This document shows positions 1-9,066 of a DNA stretch of 64,000 bases, one piece after another. A program made the position numbers and the translations under genes. Below the pieces are notes generated by a model, which worked only from the letters and a program-made list of their open reading frames with translations, was not told where the DNA came from and did no database searches. Each line of letters starts with the position of its first letter. The stretch's first letter is position 1. Source of the DNA: Paenibacillus sp. MAEPY2 (lineage in GTDB: Bacteria > Bacillota > Bacilli > Paenibacillales > Paenibacillaceae); assembly GCF_000499205.1 (NCBI RefSeq), contig NZ_AWUK01000030.1, positions 62,001 through 126,000 of the forward strand, written 5' to 3'.

Positions 1-1065
1 GCACGTTCCGACGAAGGGACAGCGCAGACCGCTTCAGGGCATTTTGAACAAGATCATTCGATGTATGTGTACCAACAGTTAGGCAGTCCATTTGCAAACT
101 GGACCATTGTAAAACAGATTCCGAATGAAACGTTGTACGCAAGTGCCACCACATTAACGTGGAATAACGCCATGATCGCCCTTGCCGCGCTGTTATTGGT
201 CATTGTGGCAACCCTGTTCATCTCGATCCGCATCACCGGACCTCTGAAGCAATTAATGCGTTATATGAATCAGATTCAGGCTGGACGCCTGCATGTGGAT
301 ATCCGGTTAACGAGTCGGGATGAGATCGGTGTGCTGTCTCGTCATTTCCGGGATATGATGGATACAGTGAACAATTTGATTTTGCGGGAATATCGCCTGG
401 AAATTGCGAATAAAACGAATCAGCTTAAAGCACTGCAAGCCCAGATTCATCCCCATTTTTTGTATAATACATTACAATCCATCGGTACTTTGGCGCTTCA
501 GCAGCAAGGACAGCGGGTGTATGTGCTGCTCTCTTCCCTATCCAAAATGCTGCGCTACAGCATGCGTGACCAGACTCGGGTCACTTTGCACGAAGAATCC
601 GAGCATGCACGGCTCTATCTGGAACTTCAAAAAGAGCGGTTCGGTGACCGTCTGGAGGTCGAACTGGATTTTTCCGAAGATACCTTGCGCGCCGAAATGC
701 CAAGAATGACCTTACAACCTTTAATTGAGAATTACTTCAAGCATGGGGCCGATGTTCAGCCTGGCAAAGGCAGGATACGCATATCCAGTCACCGAACGAC
801 TGACAACTGGATTCAGATTCATCTGGAAAATAACGGACCGTGCATCCCGGAAGAGAAGTTGTCCGAGATTCAGCGTAGCTTGCGTCTGGCGTCCACATCC
901 TCCGATTCCTCTCAGGAAATGGACGAGACCGAGTCGATCGGACTACGTAACGTGATGCGCAGACTCCAACTGAACTCACCTCCGGGATACAATGCGACGC
1001 TTACGATCAGCAATCTGGAACCGAATGGTGTAGAGATTATAGTCAAACTATACGCGGGAGAGTGA
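1..1065 (+). CDS. Sensor histidine kinase, YesM family (5' end outside window)
   Basis: Partial gene: the frame is open from base 1, so the extracytoplasmic sensor and first membrane segment lie upstream of the window. Visible in order are the end of the outer domain, one transmembrane helix (about 55-78 residues after base 1), a HAMP linker, a His_kinase domain with HPHFLYN around base 448, and a C-terminal HATPase with PLIENYFKHG (N box) and SIGLRNVMRRL (G box). It should autophosphorylate on the histidine of HPHF and pass the phosphate to the regulator whose start overlaps its stop. In Bacillus and Paenibacillus such pairs usually sense sugars or cell-wall signals and control nearby ABC transporters; the partner genes would lie to the left of the window. 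Confidence 0.9.
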   Translation, partial: ARSDEGTAQTASGHFEQDHSMYVYQQLGSPFANWTIVKQIPNETLYASATTLTWNNAMIALAALLLVIVATLFISIRITGPLKQLMRYMNQIQAGRLHVDIRLTSRDEIGVLSRHFRDMMDTVNNLILREYRLEIANKTNQLKALQAQIHPHFLYNTLQSIGTLALQQQGQRVYVLLSSLSKMLRYSMRDQTRVTLHEESEHARLYLELQKERFGDRLEVELDFSEDTLRAEMPRMTLQPLIENYFKHGADVQPGKGRIRISSHRTTDNWIQIHLENNGPCIPEEKLSEIQRSLRLASTSSDSSQEMDETESIGLRNVMRRLQLNSPPGYNATLTISNLEPNGVEIIVKLYAGE

Positions 1066-1070
1066 ACAAC

Positions 1071-2702
1071 ATGAAAGCCTTGATTGTCGATGATGAAAAA
1101 CACGTCCGCGATGCAATTAAGCTGCTTGGTCAATGGGAAACCGCAGGAATTGATACCTTGTATGAAGCGGCAGATGGTCACGAAGCGGTCGCTGCCATCA
1201 CGGCCCATCAACCGCAAATTGTACTCAGCGATATGCGAATGCCTGGCAAGGACGGTATGGCTCTGCTTGAATGGATATCTGTTCATGCCCCGCATAGCAA
1301 GGTACTGGTTATCAGCGGTTATGATGACTTTGAACTGGTCAGACATGCGATTCGATATGGTGGTACGGACTACCTGCTCAAGCCAGTCGAAGCAGACGAA
1401 CTGAATTCATCTTTGTTTAGGGCAGTCGATGCCTGGAAAGAAGCCGATGCCGTTCGGATGCAGTCCACAAGACAATCCATGGTGGTCAATCAGATGCGTC
1501 CGCATTATCATGACAGACTGCTTACTGAGCTTGTCGTTGGACGTGGAAGCAACAATACCCAATTCCAGCGGCTGCGGGATGAATTAAATCTGCCCAAGCA
1601 GATCGACAGTTGCAGTGTGGCTGTCACCAGCCTTTCCCATCTCGATGCTCAATGTTTGGCAAAATATCGCAGCCAGCCTGATCTGCTCGTATTCTCCGTA
1701 CTGAATATCTGTGCAGAGATGTTATCTCCACCCGCCGAAGGTGTCGTGTTCCGCCAGCTTGACCAACCGGATGAGGTCGTTCTCCTGTACTGGGGTCAGT
1801 GTTCATCCCTGCAAACCATTCTCGAAAAAGTGAATGATGGTCTGGAGCAGACCATCCAGCGCCGCCTTCATTTTGGAATATCCAGCTGTGAATTTCAGCC
1901 TACCGGAACCTCGGGAGCATATCAGGAAGCAAGCTTGCGGTTATGGCGACGCAATGCTTTGCAAACGAAGCAGTGTATTCACGATACATTGGAGTCTTCC
2001 ATCGGAAACAAGGGGCTGCGGTTATCCGCCTTTGAGGAGTCCTTACGACTCGCGTCTATGAGTGGGCGCGCTACCAGCGTGTCCAATGCGGTTGCAGAGT
2101 GGATGGAACCTATCACCCGGCTCGATGTAGTAACAGCGGAGCAGATACAGCAATGGGTGGATGAAATGGAATGGATGATTGGCCGTTGGCTCGACGATGC
2201 CGCAGGCGCCCCACCGAAGGAGGAAGATGAAGCGATAGAGGAACAACCGATTCCGTTCGCCGAGTTACCTTTGGATCGTGAAGGGCTGTTATCACTGCCC
2301 TTGCTCCGTTCTCTGCTGGAACAGCGGCTGCTCGCAGCCGGAAAGGCCCTCACTGCACATCATCACGCCACACCGGACCCGATGAGTGAGATTGCACGTT
2401 ATATGGATGCCCATTATCAGGAGGACCTGTCTCTGCAGCAGATTGCTGCACGGTTCTACCTGAGTCGTGAATATATTTCACGCAAATTCAAGCAGCAGTT
2501 TGGGCTAAACTGGTCAGAGTATTTGGGCAAGCTGCGAATCAATAACGCTAAGCTGCTGTTACAGAACCCTTTCCTACGAATTGCAAAGATCTCGGAGATG
2601 GTCGGCTATCAGGACGAGAAGTATTTCAGCAAAGTGTTCAAAAAAATGGAGGGCATCACACCGGGGGAGTACCGCAAAACGTTATCTGACGGAAATGTTT
2701 AA
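1071..2702 (+). CDS. Response regulator, YesN/AraC family
   Basis: N-terminal receiver domain (residues 1-120) with the acidic DDE pocket, phospho-acceptor Asp54 in LSDMRMPGKDG, and Lys in LLKPVE. A poorly conserved middle region of about 300 residues follows, then a C-terminal AraC-type double helix-turn-helix (last 100 residues, with SLQQIAARFYLSREYISRKF and ISEMVGYQDEKYFSKVFKK). It is the DNA-binding partner of the YesM-like kinase immediately upstream. A GTG at 1062 overlaps the kinase stop, but ATG 1071 is preferred because GGGAG at 1056-1060 lies 10 bases before it. The pair is translationally coupled. Confidence 0.93.
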   Translation: MKALIVDDEKHVRDAIKLLGQWETAGIDTLYEAADGHEAVAAITAHQPQIVLSDMRMPGKDGMALLEWISVHAPHSKVLVISGYDDFELVRHAIRYGGTDYLLKPVEADELNSSLFRAVDAWKEADAVRMQSTRQSMVVNQMRPHYHDRLLTELVVGRGSNNTQFQRLRDELNLPKQIDSCSVAVTSLSHLDAQCLAKYRSQPDLLVFSVLNICAEMLSPPAEGVVFRQLDQPDEVVLLYWGQCSSLQTILEKVNDGLEQTIQRRLHFGISSCEFQPTGTSGAYQEASLRLWRRNALQTKQCIHDTLESSIGNKGLRLSAFEESLRLASMSGRATSVSNAVAEWMEPITRLDVVTAEQIQQWVDEMEWMIGRWLDDAAGAPPKEEDEAIEEQPIPFAELPLDREGLLSLPLLRSLLEQRLLAAGKALTAHHHATPDPMSEIARYMDAHYQEDLSLQQIAARFYLSREYISRKFKQQFGLNWSEYLGKLRINNAKLLLQNPFLRIAKISEMVGYQDEKYFSKVFKKMEGITPGEYRKTLSDGNV

Positions 2703-2720
2703 TGAGTCTCCTGAACTGTA

Positions 2721-2768
2721 AAAGGGGCATCCCGCCATTGTTTATGGCTCTGGGATAGCCCCTTTTTC
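2721..2768 (+). terminator. Rho-independent terminator after yesM/yesN pair
   Basis: AAAGGGGC..ATCCC pairs with GGGAT..GCCCCTTT across a 20-base loop and is followed by a T run. It ends the kinase/regulator operon and also separates it from the convergent transporter gene. Confidence 0.85.
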
Positions 2769-2780
2769 TTTTCTAAGGGA

Positions 2781-3746
2781 TCAACGATCCCGTAATATGA
2801 CGGAAGGAACAATACGAATGTAGATCAACTCACCCGCCAACTCCACAATCGTCTGGGTTACAATTACAGCGGCAGCAATTGTGGCCCACTCCGGGGGCAG
2901 TGCTAGTGCCAATGGCAGAACGACGAGCGAATTTCGGGTCCCTGCACTGAAAATAACGGCCCTTCCTGCGCCTGTATCCAATCGGAATAGAGCCGCAACG
3001 ATTCGTGACACGAAGGGCATAACGATCAGAAAATTAATATAGATGGGTAGTACATCCACAATTACAGCAAAATCATTGTAGACCTTCCCGATCTGCGATG
3101 CGACAACGACAATCAATACCAGAGCCATCATGGGTACAGGCAGCCAAGCGGTCGCGTTCATCACCCGTTCTCCTCCGGCTTTGCCTCGGGTCACGACTTG
3201 CGTAAGAATAGCCAACAGCAACGGTATTACGATCAGGAATAGAAAAGCTTCCACGAAAGGCCCCACCTGCATGACCTGTGCTGCCTCCTTCCCAAGGAAC
3301 AACCACAAATACACCGGTAATAAAACCATTTGTATAACAAACAGGATTGGCGTTGCTGCCAGCATCAATTTCTCATTGCCCCGGCCCAGCTGTGTAAAAA
3401 CAATGACGTAATCAATGCAAGGGGTAAGCAGCACCAGATAAACGCCTATGAGTACGGCAGGAGGTTGCGGAAATGCCAGGAGTAACAACCACACAACCAC
3501 AGGTACAATGATAAAATTAGCAACCAGCAAAGCACCAATAAATCGCAGGTTGGACCAGGATTCTTTTAGCTGTAAAAAAGGAATCTGTGAAAACATGCTG
3601 TATAGCAAAATGGCAAGCACAGGGGAAACCGTATAATGCAGCGCTGTTCCCCATTCAGAGGTACTCAGCCCAATCGCCGCTCCTACGAACAGGGCAGCGA
3701 TATAAAACCACGTTTGTTGCTTCTCCATCGTTTCTCTTGTAAACAA
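2781..3746 (-). CDS. ACR3/bile acid:sodium symporter superfamily transporter
   Basis: A 321-residue, very hydrophobic protein with about ten predicted membrane segments. The segment LTPCIDYVIVFTQLGRGNEK resembles the ACR3 arsenite-efflux signature (a Cys after TP in a membrane helix, then an acidic residue and a GxGN turn), so export of arsenite or a related anion is possible. No arsR or arsC lies beside it, so the substrate is inferred only. Start: TTG 3746 is chosen because AAGGAGG ends 7 bases before it; an ATG inside that gap is out of frame, and the next in-frame ATG (3728) is too far from the site. Confidence 0.7.
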   Translation of the reverse strand: MFTRETMEKQQTWFYIAALFVGAAIGLSTSEWGTALHYTVSPVLAILLYSMFSQIPFLQLKESWSNLRFIGALLVANFIIVPVVVWLLLLAFPQPPAVLIGVYLVLLTPCIDYVIVFTQLGRGNEKLMLAATPILFVIQMVLLPVYLWLFLGKEAAQVMQVGPFVEAFLFLIVIPLLLAILTQVVTRGKAGGERVMNATAWLPVPMMALVLIVVVASQIGKVYNDFAVIVDVLPIYINFLIVMPFVSRIVAALFRLDTGAGRAVIFSAGTRNSLVVLPLALALPPEWATIAAAVIVTQTIVELAGELIYIRIVPSVILRDR

Positions 3747-3813
3747 CCATCTTCCTCCTTAAAAGTGAACATATTTCCGCGTCAATCAGCGTACATTGAG
3801 ACGTAGCAAAGAG

Positions 3814-3880
3814 AATAAGAGAGCGGCAAACCGCAGGATAGCCCGACCACGATCCTGTGAATTTTTTGCGGCTTCTTATT
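3814..3880. repeat. Large imperfect inverted repeat between divergent genes
   Basis: AATAAGA (3814-3820) pairs with TCTTATT (3874-3880), and GCAGGAT (3833-3839) pairs with ATCCTGt (3852-3858), giving a hairpin of about 65 bases between the divergently transcribed transporter and the TspO-like gene. There is no T run positioned to terminate either gene. It may be a regulator site or a leader hairpin; the function is unknown. Confidence 0.5.
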
Positions 3881-3959
3881 AGAATGCAAAAGAACTGGGT
3901 AATTCATTGTAGACTGACCCGTGGTTCATTCATTTTTGTTAAACCAAGGAGGAAACACA

Positions 3960-4718
3960 ATGTCACGTAACAATCCATACAAGTGGTTAAACGCGATTGG
4001 GTTTATCGCTGTTATCGTCGTAAACTACCTTTCCAACGCACTGCCGATCGGAGGCAGGACCAACAAGGAAGTTTCGGATATGTACCCTGTATTGCTTACC
4101 CCTTCGGGCTATGCTTTCTCCATATGGGGACTGATCTATCTGCTGCTCGCAGGCTTTGTCATCTATCAATTCGTTCCCTCTTCGTGGAAAAGGGACTCCA
4201 TTACCCGTCTCGGTTACTGGTTTCTAGCAAGCTGTGCCTTTAATGTAGCGTGGATCTTTGCTTTTCAAAATCTCAAAATCGGCCTCGCATTAGTCGTCAT
4301 CGTTCTGCTGCTGCTATCCCTGATCATGTTATATGTAAAGACGCGTGCAATCACCCTTCCCACAACTGCCGAAGTCTGGCTCGTGAAGCTGCCGTTCAGC
4401 ATATATCTTGGGTGGGTGAGCGTGGCAACCATTATCAATGCGGCTGTATTATTATATAAAATCGGCTGGGATGGCTTCGGACTCAGTGAACCCACCTGGA
4501 CTATCATCATGTTAATTGTAGGTCTGGTGCTGGCTGTACTGGTGAGCTTTCCTTACCGGGATAGTGTGTACCCACTTGTCTTTACATGGGCATACATTGC
4601 CATCGCACTCAAACAAAAAGACATTACTTCCGTATATTATACGGCAATTATCATTGCGATTGTACTGGCCATTTATGCGGTATGGCTGTTCTTCGCCCGT
4701 AATCAGGATCGGGATTAA
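3960..4718 (+). CDS. TspO/MBR-like (tryptophan-rich sensory protein) membrane protein
   Basis: About 252 residues with seven or more hydrophobic helices. LTPSGYAFSIWGLIYLLLAG and FLASCAFNVAWIFAFQ resemble the TspO/MBR family (PPxxxFxxxW and NxxW segments), but the protein is longer than the usual 150-160-residue TspO. Family members bind tetrapyrroles and respond to stress; that role is only inferred here. Start ATG 3960 lies 7 bases after AAGGAGG. An in-frame GTG at 3921 has no ribosome binding site. Confidence 0.65.
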   Translation: MSRNNPYKWLNAIGFIAVIVVNYLSNALPIGGRTNKEVSDMYPVLLTPSGYAFSIWGLIYLLLAGFVIYQFVPSSWKRDSITRLGYWFLASCAFNVAWIFAFQNLKIGLALVVIVLLLLSLIMLYVKTRAITLPTTAEVWLVKLPFSIYLGWVSVATIINAAVLLYKIGWDGFGLSEPTWTIIMLIVGLVLAVLVSFPYRDSVYPLVFTWAYIAIALKQKDITSVYYTAIIIAIVLAIYAVWLFFARNQDRD

Positions 4719-4726
4719 TCCCGATC
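4707..4726. repeat. Perfect 20-base palindrome across the stop codon
   Basis: GATCGGGATTAATCCCGATC is fully self-complementary and contains the TAA stop of the TspO-like gene (4716-4718). It can form a hairpin just before the following terminator. Confidence 0.6.
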
Positions 4727-4735
4727 TGTTTATAT

Positions 4736-4788
4736 AAAAAAAGCCGATTCTGGTCATGTGTGAACTGTGACCAAAATCGGCTTTTTAT
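4736..4788. terminator. Bidirectional Rho-independent terminator
   Basis: AAAAAGCCGATT.TGGTCA pairs with TGACC.AAATCGGCTTTTT. A-rich and T-rich flanks on both sides let it serve the TspO-like gene and the convergent ridA. Confidence 0.88.
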
Positions 4789-4823
4789 GTAATTTTTCCT
4801 TGCTTGGAGAATATCAGTCTCCC

Positions 4824-5198
4824 CTATTTGAGGGCAATGACCTCAATCTCCACAAGAGCATCCTTCGGCAGACGGGCAACTTCAACTGCGCTGCGTGCCG
4901 GATAAGGCTGTTCGAAGAACGTGCTGTACACTTCATTCACCGGAACAAAATCATTCATGTCTTTCAGGAAAACAGTCGTTTTTACGACTTTGTCCATACT
5001 CGTGCCTGCTGCTTCGAGAATAGCCTTCACGTTGCTCAGAGACAAACGAGTTTGCTCCTGTACATCGGCTCCAAATTCTCCCGTTTGCGGGTTCAAACCA
5101 AGCTGACCGGAAGTATAGATGAAATCGCCTGCTTCAACAGCCTGGCTGTATGGACCAATAGCGCCTGGCGCCTGATCGGTAGAGATTGGTTTTTTCAT
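4824..5198 (-). CDS. ridA: RidA family 2-iminobutanoate/2-iminopropanoate deaminase (YabJ-like)
   Basis: A 124-residue YjgF/YER057c/UK114 protein with family landmarks GPYSQAVEAGDFIYTSGQ near the N-terminus, the substrate-binding Arg in the YPARSAVEVARLP motif, and a C-terminal VEIEVIAL strand. RidA proteins form cytosolic trimers that hydrolyse reactive enamine/imine intermediates released by PLP enzymes. Start ATG 5198 is chosen because AAGGAG ends 9 bases upstream; longer starts at 5216 and 5246 lack a site. It appears monocistronic. Confidence 0.95.
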   Translation of the reverse strand: MKKPISTDQAPGAIGPYSQAVEAGDFIYTSGQLGLNPQTGEFGADVQEQTRLSLSNVKAILEAAGTSMDKVVKTTVFLKDMNDFVPVNEVYSTFFEQPYPARSAVEVARLPKDALVEIEVIALK

Positions 5199-5351
5199 GG
5201 ACGAGTTCTCCTTCATGTTCGCTGTCCTGCCGCCGAGAGGAGACAAGCCTCGAACTCATTTTTGAAGCTTATTATACCACGATCCCGCCCCAGGCACGAA
5301 AAGAAATGTCTATCCGTAGCATTCATACCTATAGGAGAAACCATGAACATC

Positions 5352-6038
5352 TCAGGACTCATCCAACCCAAGTACATGGATAACGTCATTAGAATACACA
5401 TGTTTTCCCTTGGTTTGGACAAGTGCAATGTTCATCATGGCCCGGGCTATGGTGGAGGCCTGGATTGCGCGGTATTTATCCACTCTGCCTTTCATCCAGC
5501 GATCCAGAAATGTCATAACATGAGCTGCCAACTGCTCACCTAACCGTTTTTCTTTGCGATCTCCGAGGATTAACGATGGACGGAAAATATGCAGTGAACG
5601 GAAACCGATAGCCGATAACGCCTCCTCCATCTCTCCCTTGGTCCGACTATAAAATACACGTGACCCGGGATCGGCTCCCATGGAAGAAATGACGATCATC
5701 TGGGATACACCGTGCTCTTTGGCAAGTTTGGCAGCTTTTACGGGATAGTGTAAATCCACTTGGCGGAAGTTTTCCTGACTGCCGGCTTTTTTAATGGTTG
5801 TGCCCAAGCAACAATATAAGTCATCAACATCGCGAAACAGATCCTTTTGCTCCTCAAGTCGTTCCCAGTCCACGACATGCTGCTCCAGCTTTGGATGTCC
5901 CCATTCGAGCGGACGTCTGACCAATACACATATCCGGCCATAAGCCGGATTCTGAAGCAAGCTGCGTACGAGCAGCCCACCCACAAGCCCAGTGGCTCCA
6001 ATCACAAGGGCTTGCCGTTCGTGATTTTCCAAGTGCAT
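5352..6038 (-). CDS. NAD(P)-binding oxidoreductase, HTATIP2/TIP30-like
   Basis: A 228-residue atypical short-chain dehydrogenase. A Rossmann nucleotide site, VIGATGLVGGLL, lies near residue 12; YCCLGTTIKKAGS and VISSMGADPGSRVFYSRTKGEME carry the S..Y..K residues seen in the TIP30-like group. The substrate is unknown. It follows the MFS gene by 14 bases on the same strand, so the two are probably cotranscribed. GGAGGG abuts ATG 6038, which is tight; the in-frame TTG at 6032 has ideal 7-base spacing and may be the real start. Confidence 0.8.
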   Translation of the reverse strand: MHLENHERQALVIGATGLVGGLLVRSLLQNPAYGRICVLVRRPLEWGHPKLEQHVVDWERLEEQKDLFRDVDDLYCCLGTTIKKAGSQENFRQVDLHYPVKAAKLAKEHGVSQMIVISSMGADPGSRVFYSRTKGEMEEALSAIGFRSLHIFRPSLILGDRKEKRLGEQLAAHVMTFLDRWMKGRVDKYRAIQASTIARAMMNIALVQTKGKHVYSNDVIHVLGLDES

Positions 6039-6052
6039 CCCTCCACATATCT

Positions 6053-7264
6053 CTATTTCAGAAGCACACGACGTCCAAGTGTAAACGTCAGGACCAGCAT
6101 CGCTGCACCAACACCCACTTGGAATCCATAGGCGGAAACCCAGGTCAAGGCTTCCGGCCAGGTTTCCATTCTCTCATACAACCAGCCACCAATCAGCGGT
6201 CCAAGAAACGAGGTTACTCCGGTTAGAGCCGAATAAACGGCAACAAACATTGGTCTTTCGCTTTTCGGTGTATCACCGATTGTAAAGTTGAAGGCAAGCT
6301 GGTTGAACCCTCCAACACCAATACCGAGAAAGATATGAGATAAAAAAAGCGCTATCAAAACAGGCATAAACGACATCAATCCCCAGGACAGACAGGAGAG
6401 TGCAATGATCGGTAATGTCCAAAATAATAAGGTTCTGTTGCTGAATCTCGCGTTCAGATTGCCCCAGATATAGAATCCGGCCATCATTACAAGCGTCTGG
6501 ACCACGGTGATGATGGATACCGTTTGATAATTAATGTTAAGCAGGTCAAGCATCACGTAGGAAAATAGCGGAACGATCAACGTCTGGATCAGTAACCAGG
6601 CCGCGAGGAACAGTGCAGCCTTCAGAAAGGAAGGATCCTGGAACGGCTTCTTGAACATGCGCCAGAAAACCTTTTCAGTTGAACGTTCAAATGGCACATC
6701 CGGATAAAAGAAATAAATTACCGTATTGGCGATAGCGCAAATCCACACAGGAATAAACAAGAGTAAGAAGCCCATTTCCCCGGGAAAACGGTCCAGAACG
6801 ATACCTCCCGCAAATAAGCATACGCTTCCAAGTGCATTCAGAATCGTGTTTCGAATTCCGAAATAACGCCCTCTTACCTTGGCAGGAACGATGTCGCCAA
6901 TCAACGAGGTCCAGATCATACCACCAATCGTATTGGCTATGAATGCAACCGTATACACACCAATATAAATGCCTACCCACCATTCCTTGGGAAACAGGAA
7001 GGGGATCAGTCCCGTCGAACTCCACAGGATGCGATGTATCCCCACAAACAATATAAGCATACGTTTGCGGCTCCGAATACGCTGCATCCAGTAAGCCGCT
7101 CCAATCTGGGCGATATTAACAAAAGTCGTAATGGCGAGCACAAAGCCAATATGTCTTGACCCGGCCCCAAGGTACAGCAGAAATCCGGTTAAAAACGGGC
7201 CTCCCAGCAACGTCTGCAAAATAATTGCCGGTACACCCTCCCATGTTGCAATGGATAAATTCAT
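6053..7264 (-). CDS. MFS transporter
   Basis: About 403 residues with 11-12 hydrophobic segments, a typical major facilitator length. Basic cytoplasmic loops such as QRIRSRKRM, and VRGRYFGIRN in the middle, fit an MFS permease of the YxiO/BtlA-like uncharacterised type. Substrate unknown. ATG 7264 has no ribosome binding site. The frame stays open upstream and a perfect AAGGAG (7346-7351) sits 9 bases before an in-frame ATA at 7334-7336, so a 24-residue longer protein with an unusual start is plausible. The TIP30-like gene follows after 14 bases. Confidence 0.85.
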   Translation of the reverse strand: MNLSIATWEGVPAIILQTLLGGPFLTGFLLYLGAGSRHIGFVLAITTFVNIAQIGAAYWMQRIRSRKRMLILFVGIHRILWSSTGLIPFLFPKEWWVGIYIGVYTVAFIANTIGGMIWTSLIGDIVPAKVRGRYFGIRNTILNALGSVCLFAGGIVLDRFPGEMGFLLLFIPVWICAIANTVIYFFYPDVPFERSTEKVFWRMFKKPFQDPSFLKAALFLAAWLLIQTLIVPLFSYVMLDLLNINYQTVSIITVVQTLVMMAGFYIWGNLNARFSNRTLLFWTLPIIALSCLSWGLMSFMPVLIALFLSHIFLGIGVGGFNQLAFNFTIGDTPKSERPMFVAVYSALTGVTSFLGPLIGGWLYERMETWPEALTWVSAYGFQVGVGAAMLVLTFTLGRRVLLK

Positions 7265-7418
7265 GCGTTGTGTCGAACCCTTGCGCCGTGGTTTGCCTGT
7301 AAACGGAGGAGGGTTAACGTTGACCGTCTTCTGTATGGGGATACACTCCTTAGACCGGGTTTCAAGTACCGGTCGATGCTAGTTGTCACCCCAAATTCTA
7401 CTCACAGCGTGAATGTTG

Positions 7419-8834
7419 TCAACTCATTTTTTCACGGTTCAACGGGAGATAGAGGTAGAAGGTACTTCCCTTGCCCTCAGCGCTTTCAAGTTCGATCGAC
7501 CCGTCCAGTAATCTCGCCAAATCCCGACTGATGGAAAGGCCGAGTCCTGTTCCCCCAAATTTGCGGCTAATGGACCCGTCAGCCTGTTGGAATGCCTCAA
7601 AAATGGATTGATGTTTATCTTTAGCAATGCCAATTCCTGTATCTTGCACCGAGAAAACAATCCATTGACTCAGAATGCCTGACTTCTTGATTTGCTTGGT
7701 GCTCACGGTGAGTGTGACCTGCCCCTGATGTGTAAACTTGATGGCATTGGACAACAGATTACGCAAAATTTGCTGGACCCGCTGGGGATCCGACCAGAGG
7801 GTTTCTGGCAGCCCTGACTTCTTGTCCAGTCGGAGCTCTACTCCCTTTTTTTCGGCAACCAGCTGGAAGTGATTCATGACATCTTCCGTGAGTTGTGCAA
7901 CACTAATATCCTCCAAAACGATATCCAGTCTGCCCGCTTCAACTTTGGACAGATCGAGAATGTCATTGATTAACGCAAGCAATTCCTGACCAGAATCTTC
8001 AATCATTGCAGCAAAACGTGTGATATCCTCTTGTTCCATCGTATCAGCGTTCTCGCTGATCATCTGGGCGAAGTTAATGACACTGTTCAGCGGTGTTCGC
8101 AGTTCATGCGACATATTTGCCAAAAATTCCGATTTGTACTGCGAAGCAATCATCAACTGCTTGGCACGGTCTTCCAGCACAATATGGGCCTTTTGCAGTT
8201 CTTCTTTTTGTACAGACAATAATCGGTTCGTGCTCTGAATAAGCAAAATCCGGTTCTGCTCATTCTGGAAATCGCGCAAAATAAAAGCAAAAATAAGACT
8301 AAGCAAAATACCCACAGGAAGGGTATACGGCATAATATGAGAGAAAAAATATGCAGCCGGGATAACGCCGACGATAGCAATGTTCACACTATTGACCACA
8401 TTTACAATCAATATGACGATGATACCTTTTACAATCAGCCTGTAGTCACTGCGTCTCATCCATATATTCAGCCCTGCACACACCACGCCCAGAATCGACA
8501 TATTAATAAGTGCAGCCACCGTAGCATCGTTGATACCAAAGGTTAACCGGGTCAGCCCAATCCCAACCCCTACGATAATAACGCTATAGGGTTGTCTATA
8601 CGTCAAAACGGCAACAATTAAAGGAACGAAACGAAGGTCGAAGACCACTTCATCGTTAAGCTGAAATCCAAATACAGTGCTGATCCAGCCTGCAAAAATA
8701 AGCACAAACAACGAACTGATCTGTTTCACCCGTGATGAAGCACGTATTACGATGTATTTATAGAACACACTGGCAAGGTAAGCAATGGTAATTAGCATCC
8801 CCATATTTAATACGAACATTTTTGAAAATTGCAT
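7419..8834 (-). CDS. Sensor histidine kinase with LytS-like 5TM sensor
   Basis: A 471-residue kinase. Residues 1-190 hold five to six membrane helices resembling the 5TM-5TMR_LYT sensor, including RFVPLIVAVLTYRQP and GIGIGLTRL-like stretches. A coiled coil (190-230) follows, then HisKA with SHELRTPLN (phospho-acceptor His243) and a HATPase with NLLSNAIKFT, DTGIGI and GGTGLGLSIS boxes. No response regulator is adjacent, so it is an orphan kinase; in Bacillales such kinases can feed the sporulation phosphorelay or a distant regulator. Start ATG 8834 is 7 bases after AGGAG. Confidence 0.9.
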   Translation of the reverse strand: MQFSKMFVLNMGMLITIAYLASVFYKYIVIRASSRVKQISSLFVLIFAGWISTVFGFQLNDEVVFDLRFVPLIVAVLTYRQPYSVIIVGVGIGLTRLTFGINDATVAALINMSILGVVCAGLNIWMRRSDYRLIVKGIIVILIVNVVNSVNIAIVGVIPAAYFFSHIMPYTLPVGILLSLIFAFILRDFQNEQNRILLIQSTNRLLSVQKEELQKAHIVLEDRAKQLMIASQYKSEFLANMSHELRTPLNSVINFAQMISENADTMEQEDITRFAAMIEDSGQELLALINDILDLSKVEAGRLDIVLEDISVAQLTEDVMNHFQLVAEKKGVELRLDKKSGLPETLWSDPQRVQQILRNLLSNAIKFTHQGQVTLTVSTKQIKKSGILSQWIVFSVQDTGIGIAKDKHQSIFEAFQQADGSISRKFGGTGLGLSISRDLARLLDGSIELESAEGKGSTFYLYLPLNREKMS

Positions 8835-9066
8835 TCACTCACTCCTGTTGTCGTGTATTCATTGACAGAAAACCTGTAGTCCGTATATACATCTATCATA
8901 TCATGCCCGTTCAACCTTCGACATTCCTTCGTCGTCAAAAAAATGCACAAAAATACACAAATCAGGATTCAATTTGTGCGCTGAACGTAGTAAAATATAT
9001 TGTTGTTCGATTTTATTTGCTGTGATCCAGTTCCTTGCGAACATGGATGAAAGGAGAAACGGTGTT

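Noticed and set aside
4767-5543. 258-codon plus-strand frame opposite ridA
   Set aside because: Runs antisense through ridA and into the next gene; low-complexity mixture without a start signal.
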